From JAJFUI01 sp963754135 (GTDB lineage Bacteria > Planctomycetota > Planctomycetia > Pirellulales > Thermoguttaceae), in the NCBI GenBank assembly GCA_963754135.1, contig CAVWEY010000005.1:62001-126000 (forward strand): DNA of 64,000 nucleotides. The letters are read 5' to 3'. Position 1 is the stretch's first letter. Each line of letters begins with the position of its first letter. The notes under the pieces are model-generated. The model was given only the letters and a program-made list of their open reading frames with translations, had not been told where the DNA came from and searched no databases. The translations under genes and the position numbers were made by a program. Of the stretch, positions 7,586-17,200 are shown piece by piece.

Positions 7586-10500
7586 ATGAGATTGAAAAGG
7601 GAAGACATCCGAGCGGCGTGGCTTCCGGCCTATCTTACCGAGGTCAAGAAGAGCCTCGCCGATGGAGATGCTACTGAACACACTGACCGTCCCGCGCTGA
7701 AGAGGCTGATCGAGGCAGCCAGTGCCGGAATCGTGGCCACCAACGAACCAAAACGCATCCTTTGTGGCAGCCCCGACTTTCGGGTAACCCGCAAGGGCGT
7801 ACCGCTCGGTCACATCGAAACCAAGGACATTGGGACGGACCTCGACGAGGTGGAGCGCGGCAAGGGGCCGCACGGCGAGCAATTCACCCGTTACCGCGAC
7901 GGGTTGCCCAACTGGATTCTCACAGACTACCTGGAGTTTCGTTGGTTCGTGGGCGGGCAGAAACGTCTGACGGTTCGCATCGCCGAACTGCACGCCAAGG
8001 GCAAGATCAAGCCCCTGCCCGATTGTGAAGACAAGCTCTCGGAGTTGCTCACCGCTTTCTTCGAGCAAGAAGCCCCGACGGTCGGCACCGCCAAAGAGTT
8101 GGCTCAGCGGATGGCGGGCATGACGCGCATCATCCGCGATCTTATCGTGGGCACCTTCGAGCATGAGGCGGAACAAGGCTGGCTGCACAACTGGCTGGCC
8201 GCCTTCCGCGAAACCCTCATCCCCGACCTCGGCGCAAAACAGTTTGCCGACATGTTCGCGCAGACGTTGGCTTATGGCCTGTTCGCCGCCCGCGTCCACG
8301 CGCCGCCGGGCAAGCCCTTCTCGCGCGAAATGGCCGCGTACAACCTGCCGAAGACCAATCCGTTTCTTCGCAAGTTGTTTGCCGAGATCGCCGGCGTGGA
8401 CATGCCCGACTCCATCGCCTGGGCCGTAGACGACATAGTGGAGTTGCTCAAGCACGCAGACATGGTTGAGATTCTCCGTGACTTCGGCAAAGGCAAGGGG
8501 AGGGAAGACCCGGTGGTCCATTTCTATGAGACCTTTCTCGCCAGCTACGACCCGAAGACGCGCGAAGTCCGCGGCGTTTATTACACGCCCGAGCCGGTGG
8601 TAAGCTACATCGTCCGCTCCATCGACCACCTGCTGAAAACCCGCTTCAACCGCCCCAAAGGCTTGGCCGACGAGAACACCCTGATTCTGGACCCCGCCGC
8701 CGGCACGGCCACGTTTCTTTATTTCGTCATCGACCAGATTCGCCAAAGGTTCGCTAGGCAGGCCGGCGCTTGGGACGATTACGTCGCCAAGCATTTACTG
8801 AGCCGCGTCTTCGGTTTTGAGCTTCTTATGGCCCCCTACGCGGTCGCCCATCTCAAACTGGGAATGCAGTTGCAGGAAACTGGCTATAAGTTCGCCTCCG
8901 ACCAACGCCTCGGCGTCTACCTGACCAACACCCTGGAGGAGGCCGCTAAGAAGAGCGAGCGCCTACTTGCGGAATGGATCGCCGACGAGGCGAACGCCGC
9001 CGCCAAGATCAAGCGTGACGACCCAATACTCGTTGTGCTTGGTAATCCGCCGTATTCCTACGAGTCGGCGAACAGAGGGAAATGGATTAGTGCGTTGGTC
9101 AGAGACTACTATGAGGTTGATGGGCGGCCGCTTGGTGAGCGCAACCCCAAGGGTCTGCAAGACGACTACGTGAAGTTCATTCGTTTCGCTCAGTGGCGAA
9201 TTGAGAAAACCGGCGAAGGGGTTGTTGGCTTCATTACCAATCACGGGTACCTCGACAACCCAACATTCCGCGGCATGCGGCAGAAGCTAATGCAGACGTT
9301 CAACGAGATTTACGTTTATGACTTGCACGGCAATTCGAAGAAGAAAGAAAGGGCTCCGGACGGCAGCGAAGACAAGAACGTGTTCGACATCCAGCAAGGC
9401 GTTGCCGTTGTGCTGTGCGTGAAACAAAAAGGGAAGATGCACCCCGCAAAGGTCCACCGCGCCGATCTTTTGGGCCTGCGCCAGGCAAAGTATGATTCGC
9501 TAAGCGACTCGGAAATGAGCGAGACGCGATGGGCAAGACTCCATCCATCGTCTCCCTTCTACCTCTTTGTTCATCAGGACTCGATCCGGCGGGAAGAATA
9601 TGAGCGCGGCTGGGGCTTATCGGACTTGACTCAAACGAACAGCGTCGGCGTTGCAACTTCTCGTGATGATCTTACCGTCCATTACACTTCAAACGACGTG
9701 CTGGTCACGGTCGGGAAATTTGCTGCGCTTCCCCCGGAGGAGGCCCGGACTGTGTTTGCCTTGGGAAACGACGCCCGTGACTGGAAAGTGGTGCTTGCAC
9801 AGGAGGACCTTAACGCCCAGCCCATCGGGAAAAAGTTTATAAAAGCGCATGCTGTACCGCCCTTTTGACTTCCGCTTCACCTACTACACGGGGAAGACTC
9901 GCGGTTTTATTAGTATGCCCCGATACGAGCTCATCAGACACATGCTTTCGCCGAACTTCGCGCTCTACGTCGGCCGCCAAGGCCAAGCGGTTGGCGACGA
10001 GGGATGGAACCTGATTTTCTGTGGTAACCTGATGGAAGATTACAACCTGTACCGGAGAGGAAACAATGCTTGTTTTCCCCTGTACGTCTATCCGCCGGCC
10101 GGACGCGATCTGGGTTTGCGCGTAGGACGCCGCCCAAACTTAACGCCGGCATTCCTGAAGGCCCTGGCGGAACGTTTAAACCTGCCGGAGGAGGAGCCGC
10201 ACGGCCTGCCGAAGGGCGTTACGCCGGAAGACATCTTCCACTACGCCTATGCGGTGTTTCATTCGCCGACCTATCGGTCGCGCTACAGCGAGTTCCTCAA
10301 AATTGACTTTCCGCGATTGCCCTTTACTAGCGACGTGGAACTGTTCCGCGCTCTGGCCGCGAAGGGCGCGCGGTTGGCGGCCCTGCACCTTATGGAATCC
10401 CCGCTCCTCGCGGACTTCGTCACCGAGTTCCCCGAGAAGGGCGACAATGTGGTGGGGAAGGTCCGCTACACAGAAAGCGATTATCGCGTTTGGATCAATC

Positions 10501-10712
10501 TGGCACAATACTTTCAAGGGGTGCCGAGAGATTGTTGGGAGTTTCGCGTCGGCGGCTATAAAGTCTGCGAAAAATGGCTCAAGGACCGCAAGGGACGAAA
10601 ACTCGGTTACGAGGACATCGAACACTATCAGAAGATCGTTGTTGCGTTGAAGGAGACGCTACGGCTGATGAAGGAGATTGACGAGTACATCCCGGGGTGG
10701 CCGTTCGCGTAG
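7586..10712 (+). CDS. Type IIG/ISP-like restriction-modification enzyme with one frame break
   Basis: The two frames together give about 1040 residues. An N-terminal PD-(D/E)xK-like nuclease is suggested by SPDFRV followed by LGHIETKD (about residues 55-75). The N6-adenine methylase core has motif I DPAAGTATF (about residue 368) and catalytic motif NPPY (about 488). The C-terminal target-recognition part contains LYRPFDFRFTYYTGK. The nuclease-methylase-recognition order in one chain is that of single-protein restriction enzymes. The frame shifts by one base near 9845, between GKKFIKA and LYRPFD. The start at 7586 has AGGGA upstream. The ATG at 9849 would give only an isolated recognition domain, so a broken single gene is more likely than two genes. 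Confidence 0.82.
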
Positions 10713-11308
10713 GGCACGTTGGAAGCTCAGGGCCGCATTCGCGCCTCTGGTCGCGGACCACGTTCCGGGCTGCGTGGCGCCTCCGCATGACGCAGGTGAC
10801 CATCGAGCCGGACAAAATGTCAACTAGGCCGGTTTTTCTAGCCTGTTAGTGGGGCCTGCGGCCATCTCACCCCACCCCAAGGTGCCCCGCGATAGGGGCG
10901 TGTCTTGTTGCGGCGGCTTCCCACGCGGGCCTTTCGTGTGTGAAGCCCGTTCTGGTGTCAGGGATTGGGCAGTTTCGGCCCGGTTATTGCCAATTGTGTC
11001 AGACGGTCTTGACTTATTCCGGCGGCACGCGACAATTGAATACGGGAGAAGCAGCGGGGACGGGGTTCGCGGAACGGCGAAGAGTGTTTTTTCACAAGGG
11101 ACTTACAAGAGTACACCGTCAACCAAGAATTGACTGGTGTTCGCGTCCGGCAAGCGGCAGCGTAGTGTGTGGCGCGGCCGCTACGAAAACCGGGCGCGAG
11201 TGCTTGCTCCCCCGGTAGCGGCCGCGCCTCAACAAGATGTTGGGGTGCGGTCCGCTCTCTTTCTTGGGCCATTGCCGGCCATCCGGCCGGCGGCGACAAT
11301 GAGCGGCC
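10713..11308. other. Intergenic stretch with no supported gene
   Basis: About 600 bases between the two methylases. Short frames (for example 10940-11218) have no recognisable domain or good ribosome site. A GGCCGG-rich inverted stretch lies near 11270-11295. Nothing further can be supported. Confidence 0.5.
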
Positions 11309-13978
11309 ATGAGACGCCGATCCACGCGCCCGACGCCTGCGGCTGAAAAAATGGGGACAGGCACCTCGCCCGATGCCGATTTTCTGAGGTTTGCGCGTGT
11401 CGGGTCGGAGCCAGTCCCCATTCTTTCCGCCGCCGGTAAGCCGCTCACGTCCGAGAACCTGTTGGGTGATTTCGGTGCCCGCGCGGCAATGACGCGGGGG
11501 GGCGTCGCGGCGCTAATGGAGGGCTTGGACGGCGACGACGGCTCGGCCTTGGCCCGGTGGAAAGTCCACTTCAGCCGCTCGGGCGGCGCGGCGGCCGCCA
11601 AGTTGCCGCAACTGCTCGCCCGGCCGGCCGCCCGATATGGCGTCGCCGCCGGCGCGGATGCGGCCGCCAGGCTGTTGCTGGCGCTCCAGACGTACTATGC
11701 CCTGCTGGTCGAGCAATTGATCGAGCGGCTTTCTCCCGGCGGCATTGCCGACGGGCTGGCCGACAGTCCGTTCGCCTGGTGGGCGGCGGCGCGGTCGCCG
11801 GCGGTGGGCCGTTTTGTCGGCCGGCTCAGGGAGGCGGTCGCCTGCTACGCGGCTGGCCCGTGGGGCGGCGTGGGCGGCGAGTGCGACGTGTTGGGGCCGC
11901 TCTACCAGGGCCTTTTTCCACGTCCGCTGCGGCGGCAGTTGGGCGAATACTACACGCCCGACTGGCTCGCCCGGCACGTGCTCGACGAGGTGGGCTACAG
12001 GGGCGGGTCGGCGGAGCGGCTGTTGGACCCGGCCTGCGGCTCCGGCACGTTTTTGGTGATGGCGCTGCGACGGTGGCGGGGGAGAATGTCAAGCCTTCAT
12101 CCTTCATCCTTCATCCTTCATCCTTCCATCGTCGGTTTCGACCTGAACCCGCTGGCCGTGATGACCGCGCGGGCGAATTACCTGCTGGCCATCGCCGACC
12201 TGCTGCCGCAGCTTGGGCGGGTGGAAATCCCCGTCTACCTCCACGATTCGATCCAAGACCGCGGCGAAGGGCCTGCAGCACAGCCGCCCCCGGCTGTGTT
12301 GGATAGTTATGCACAGGCTGTGCCGGACAGTTCTGCACAGCCGAGGGCGGCTATGCCACTGTTCGATTACGTCGTCGGCAATCCCCCCTGGATCGCCTGG
12401 GACAACCTTTCGGACGAGGACCGCCGGGCGACGAAGCCGTTGTGGGAGCGATACGGATTGTTCTCTCTCTCCGGCAGCCAGGCCCGGCACGGCGGCGGCA
12501 AGAAGGACCTCTCGATGCTGATGCTCTACGCCGCGGCCGACCGGTATCTGAAGCCCCACGGGCGGCTGGGCATGGTCGTCACGCAGACGCTGTTTCAGAC
12601 CCTGGGGGCCGGCGACGGCTTCCGCCGCTTCCGGCTCGGACGCGACGGGCCGCCGCTCGGGGTGCTGCGGGTGGACGATCTGACCGCGCTCCGGCCCTTC
12701 GGCGACGCCGCCAACTGGACCAGCACGATCGTGCTCGAAAAGGGGGCTGCGACCGAGTATCCCGTGCCGTATTTCAAGTGGGAAGCACGGCCGGAAATGG
12801 AACGGCATGATGAATGCGGAATGATGAATGATGAATTGCCAACCGTACCACTGGGCACCGAAGTGCCCAGCCCTTGTGCCGCGGAAAGTCATCATTCATC
12901 ATTCATTGTTCATCATTGTCAGGCGCGCCCGGTCGATCCGGCGAGGCCAACCTCGCCTTGGCTGATCGAAGGGGATGATGAATTGCCGGCCGCGCCACTG
13001 GGCACTGAAGTGCCCAGCCCTCGTGCCGCGGAAAGTCATCATTCATCATTCATCATTCATCACTCATCATTCAGCGTTCATCATTCTCTGCCGGCCGACT
13101 ATGCCGCGCACCTCGGCGCCAACAGCGGCGGGGCCAACGGCGTGTACTGGCTGGAAGTGCTGGGCGAGTCGCAGGGCGGGTTGTTGGTGCGCAATTCCGC
13201 CGCGCGGGGCAAACATCGCGTCGAGGTGGTCGAAGCGGTGATCGAGCCGGACTTGCTCTATCCGCTCTTGCGCTGGGGCGGCGTCGGGCGCTATCGGGCC
13301 ACGCCCCGCGGCTGCATCCTGCTGGCCCAGGACCCGGCCACGCGCTCCGGCATCGAGGAATCCGCGATGCAAGCCCGCTGGCCCCGCACGCTCGCGTACC
13401 TGGAGCGGTTCCGCGAGTTGCTCACTGCCCGCGCGGCGTACCGGCGTTATCAGCAGACCGGGCCGTTCTACTCGATGTACAACGTCGGCCCCTACACGAC
13501 CGCGCCCGTCAAGGTGGTCTGGCGGCGGATGGACCGCCGCATCAACGCGGTGGTGCTCGAGCCGTCACCGCTTGCGGCTTCGCACGAGGCGCGACCGCCG
13601 GTCGCGGCTTTGTCGGGCCGCCCGATTGTTCCGCAAGAGACGTGCGTCCTGGTGGCCTGCGATTCGGCGGACGAGGCCCACTATCTTTGCGCCGTGCTCA
13701 ACAGCGCGGTCCTGAACGCCCTGGTGGCGGCACACAGCGTCCGCGGCGGGAAGAGTTTTGGCACGCCGGGGATGTTCGACTTCCTCCCCCTGCGGCGCTA
13801 TCGGCCCGACGACCATCGGCACCGGCAACTGGCCGCACTGAGCCGGCACGCGCACGCCGTGCTGCGATCTCCCCCGCCGGAAGAGGGCCAAGGTGAGGGG
13901 GCGTTGGCCGGCGAGTTGGCCGTCGCGGACGCCCAGCGCGAGATTGACCGGCTGGCCGGGGCAATGTGGCGGCAATAG
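11309..13978 (+). CDS. N6-adenine DNA methylase (restriction-modification type) carrying six in-frame repeat insertions
   Basis: An 889-residue protein. Methylase motif I is LDPACGSGTF (about residues 239-248) and the catalytic motif is GNPPWIAW (about 358-365). The YYTPDWLARHVLDEVG stretch before motif I is typical of Eco57I/ISP-type restriction-methylases. The reading frame is uninterrupted, yet it contains six low-complexity stretches encoded by palindromic or tandem repeats at 11345-11427, 12094-12126, 12278-12356, 12805-12925, 12974-13088 and 13868-13902. Without them the protein would be roughly 720 residues. The first insertion means the true start could be 11309 or nearby. A nuclease domain is not evident. 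It follows another methylase gene, so the pair may form a small defence locus. Confidence 0.82.
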   Translation: MRRRSTRPTPAAEKMGTGTSPDADFLRFARVGSEPVPILSAAGKPLTSENLLGDFGARAAMTRGGVAALMEGLDGDDGSALARWKVHFSRSGGAAAAKLPQLLARPAARYGVAAGADAAARLLLALQTYYALLVEQLIERLSPGGIADGLADSPFAWWAAARSPAVGRFVGRLREAVACYAAGPWGGVGGECDVLGPLYQGLFPRPLRRQLGEYYTPDWLARHVLDEVGYRGGSAERLLDPACGSGTFLVMALRRWRGRMSSLHPSSFILHPSIVGFDLNPLAVMTARANYLLAIADLLPQLGRVEIPVYLHDSIQDRGEGPAAQPPPAVLDSYAQAVPDSSAQPRAAMPLFDYVVGNPPWIAWDNLSDEDRRATKPLWERYGLFSLSGSQARHGGGKKDLSMLMLYAAADRYLKPHGRLGMVVTQTLFQTLGAGDGFRRFRLGRDGPPLGVLRVDDLTALRPFGDAANWTSTIVLEKGAATEYPVPYFKWEARPEMERHDECGMMNDELPTVPLGTEVPSPCAAESHHSSFIVHHCQARPVDPARPTSPWLIEGDDELPAAPLGTEVPSPRAAESHHSSFIIHHSSFSVHHSLPADYAAHLGANSGGANGVYWLEVLGESQGGLLVRNSAARGKHRVEVVEAVIEPDLLYPLLRWGGVGRYRATPRGCILLAQDPATRSGIEESAMQARWPRTLAYLERFRELLTARAAYRRYQQTGPFYSMYNVGPYTTAPVKVVWRRMDRRINAVVLEPSPLAASHEARPPVAALSGRPIVPQETCVLVACDSADEAHYLCAVLNSAVLNALVAAHSVRGGKSFGTPGMFDFLPLRRYRPDDHRHRQLAALSRHAHAVLRSPPPEEGQGEGALAGELAVADAQREIDRLAGAMWRQ
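11345..11427. repeat. Palindromic repeat, 'GGGGACAGGCACC' type, inside the methylase frame
   Basis: The arms GAAAAAATGGGGACAGGC.. and ..GCCAGTCCCCATTCTTTC enclose about 40 bases. It is translated as a stretch beginning KMGTGTSPDAD and ending GSEPVPILS. Confidence 0.75.
12094..12126. repeat. Tandem CATCCTT repeat inside the methylase frame
   Basis: Four to five copies of a seven-base unit encode LHPSSFILHPS between methylase motifs. The unit resembles the CATCATT repeats at 12805, 62036 and 63746. Confidence 0.75.
12278..12356. repeat. Multi-hairpin palindromic repeat inside the methylase frame
   Basis: Alternating GCACAGCC/GGCTGTG half-sites form nested hairpins. It is translated as a Gln/Ala/Pro-rich insert just before the FDYVVGNPPW catalytic motif. 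Confidence 0.75.
12805..12925. repeat. Composite repeat inside the methylase frame, copy 1
   Basis: GATGAATG-type tandem units, a GGGCACCGAAGTGCCC hairpin, and CATCATTC units in the opposite sense build a long inverted repeat. It is translated with PLGTEVPSPCAAESHHSSF. Confidence 0.8.
12974..13088. repeat. Composite repeat inside the methylase frame, copy 2
   Basis: The same order of modules as at 12805-12925 (GATGAATTGCC, GGGCACTGAAGTGCCC hairpin, CATCATTC run), about 50 bases downstream of copy 1, in the same orientation and reading frame. Confidence 0.8.
13868..13902. repeat. Degenerate 'SPLPLGEG'-type repeat near the methylase C-terminus
   Basis: It encodes SPPPEEGQGEGA and resembles the better-preserved elements at 31199, 57323 and 63269. 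Confidence 0.5.
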
Positions 13979-14257
13979 GGCGGGCCGTTGCTTTTTTGCA
14001 CCGTCCGATCACCGACGCCGTGCCCCCCAGACAAGCTAAGGGCGGCGCATTTTCCTGGACACTGGGGAAATTCGGACTACCATAAGGGGAAGGGCACGGC
14101 GCAGAGAAAGGGCCATTTCCGGATTTCCGGGCAAAGGTCGTTTGACCGGCCTCGCCTGGTTCTGCCAACTCAGCGGTCGGCGCAACAGTTGCACTCCGGT
14201 CTCTTCATTGGTAGTGCAAGTCCGCGCCGAGCCGCAAAGTCCTCAGAGAAGTCAGCC

Positions 14258-17200
14258 ATGAAGAAACAGCATCTTTTACGTTGGAACCGGTCGTCCTGGC
14301 GTTCCGGCCGCGACACCCGGCGATTTCAGAAGCCGCGGCGCATCGCCTTCGAGGCCCTGGAGAGCCGTTGCCTGCTCAGCGTGGTCGGCCTGGGGTCGAT
14401 TTCCAACGTGACCATGTTGGCGGGAACCACGATGTTCATTCCGCTGGCCGGCAGCGAGTCCGGGCTGAACTTCGCGGTGACGGCTTCCGACTACTCGAAG
14501 CTCACGCCCGTCATCATGCCGCAGACCAACCAGAGCCTGCAACTCAACGTCGACATCAACGGCACGACCGAGACGATGGTCTTTCAGTTGTTCGACAATC
14601 TCGCCCCGGCCACTACCACCTGGATCGAGAGTTTGGTGAATAGCCAGTTCTACAACGGGCTGCAGATTTACCGCAACGGAATGGACGGCAGCGGCAATCC
14701 GTTCGTCATCCAAGGCGGCAACGATCCGCCCACCGGCCCCATCAAGACCGATCAGCCGACAATGGCCGAGGAGTTCAATCCGGACCTCCAATTCACGTCG
14801 GCCGGCATTCTGGCGATGGCGCGGCAAACGGCCCCGAGCACCAGCTCGACGGAGTTTTTCGTCACGGAGGAGCCTGCCCGGTCCCTCGACTTCAACTACA
14901 CGATCTTCGGTTTTCAGACGGCGGGGACGAGCACGATCCAGGCCATCGCGGCGATGGCGGACGAAAGCTCCACCCAGGACCCGGACGGAATTGGCTACCT
15001 GCAAACCCCGGTGACAATCACGTCGGCCTCGATCATCACGGACACGCAGAACGGCGTGTTGGAGTTGCGGGCGCCCGCGGGGGCCACCGGCACGGTCACG
15101 GTCACCGTGACCGCCAGCGACGGCACGAACACGTCCACGCCGGTGCCGTTTACCGTCACGATCGCGGCCGATTCGTCGTCGAACCCGGCCAATCCCTTTG
15201 CCGCCAAGACCCCGGCGGCGCCGAGCAGCGTGGCCTTCGTGCCGCCCAGCGGCGGCAGCAGCCAGACCACCAACTTGAACAACTCGAGCATCGCCGAGGC
15301 CCTCCAGTTCCTGGTCACCGGCGTCACCAGCGGCAACGAGGTGGAAATCCTCGCCGACGGCAACCCCATCGGCGAGGCGCCCGCCTACGGCACGAGCGTC
15401 ACCGTGACCACCGACGGTTCGACGGCGTTGATGGACGGCTCCCACACGATTACCGCAATCCAGATCGCCACGGGCCAGACGGTGAGCGTCACCGAGAGCG
15501 GCGGTTCGGCGGCCACCAATCAGACGGCCGACGTTCCCAGCCTCAATTCGCCCTCGGTGCAACTGACGGTCGACACCACGCCGCCGCAGTTCGACTTCAC
15601 GCCCGTCACCGTGGCCGTCATGGGCACGGCTTACACCTGTCAGGCGACGACCGACGACACCACCGCGGTCTACCAGTTGGATCAAGCGCCGGCGGGCATG
15701 ACGATCGACGCAACGACGGGCTTGATCAGTTGGACTCCGCCGGTGGGACAGCCCTCGACGGTGGACGTGACGGTGCGGGCCACGGACCCGGCGAGCAACT
15801 TCTCCCAGTCCAGCTTCGCCATCGACGTCTTGCAGGTCAACACCCCGCCGGTGCTCCAGCCGGTCAATCCCTCGATGGGAAGCACCGATGACAACGCGGT
15901 GGTGACCATCCCCTTGAGCGGGACCTTCATCAACAACGGCGCCGGAACCACGACGATTACCGACGCCGACGCAAACGCCGTGATCGGCGGCATCGCCCTG
16001 TTCGGCGTCACCGGCAACGGCACGTGGGAGTATTCGCTCGACGGCAAGACGTTCACCGCCGTGGGCACGGTCGGAACCCACTCCGCGCTGTTGCTGGACC
16101 GCAACGCCGTGCTCCGGTACATCCCGGACGGCACGGGCGAGACGGCGAGCATCAGCTACCAGGCCTGGGACACGACCTTCGGCCAGGACGGCTCGCTGCT
16201 CGATCTGACCCTCAGCGCGGCCACCAGCCCCGACTCGCCGGTCAGCACCGCCTCCGACACCGCCTGGCTCACCGTCAACGACGTGACGGATGCGGTGGTG
16301 CTGACGCCGGCCGACCCCACGTTGGGAAGCACCACTTCCAGCGCCGCCGCCACCATTAGCCTGGCCGGCACGTTCATCGACAACGGCACGGGAACCACGA
16401 TCATTACCGACAGCAATCCGAGCGGCGTGCTGGGCGGAATCGCCTTGACCGGCGTCACCGGCAGCGGCGTCTGGGCCTATTCGCTCAACGGCACGGACTT
16501 CACCCCCGTGGGCACGGTCTCCGAAAGCGCCGCGCTGCTGCTGCCCAGCACGGCCGAGTTGCTCTACACGCCCAGCGGCACCGTCAGCGAAACCGCCACG
16601 ATTACCTACCTGGCCTGGGACGCCACCAGCGGCGCGGCGGGAGACCAGCCCGATCTGTCTTCGGCCGGCGCCACCGGCGGTACTACGGCCTTCAGTCTCA
16701 CTCCCGATACAGCGTCGCTCTTGGTCAATACTGCCCCGGTCCTGACCCCCGCCGCTCCGTCGATGGGAACGACCGACGAGAACACGGCCATAACGGTCAG
16801 CCTGAGCAGAACGTTCATCAACAACGGCGCCGGAACCACGACGATTACCGACGCCGACACGAACGACGTGGTGGGCGGAATCGCCCTTGTCGGCGTCGTC
16901 GGCAACGGGACCTGGGCCTACTCGCTCGACGGCACAACGTTTACCGCGGTGGGCACGGTGTCGGAGACTTCCGCCCTGTTGCTGCCGGCGGACGCCCAGT
17001 TGCAGTACACGCCCGACATGGCCAACGGCGAGACGGCCACCATCACGTATCGGGCCTGGGACGCCACCAGCGGCCAGGCTGGCGGCACGGCCGATACGAC
17101 CGCCAACGGCGGCTCGACGGCCTTCAGCATGGCCACCGACACCGCCTCGCTCACCGTAACCAGCGTGAATGACGTGCCGGTGCTGACGCCCGCCAGCCCG

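Noticed and set aside
7195..7677. A 160-codon gene before the first methylase
   Set aside because: No domain, no ribosome site, and its sequence is partly repeat debris.
9840..9860. Programmed frameshift in the first restriction-modification gene
   Set aside because: The frame change is +1 and no classical slippery heptamer or clear stimulatory structure is present.
12805..13088. CRISPR array
   Set aside because: Units are 7-14 bases and inverted, without regular spacers, and there are no cas genes.
14276..16081. Minus-strand frame of 601 codons in the LEPR-XLL gene
   Set aside because: Arg/Gly/His-rich shadow of a highly repetitive gene with no recognisable domain.
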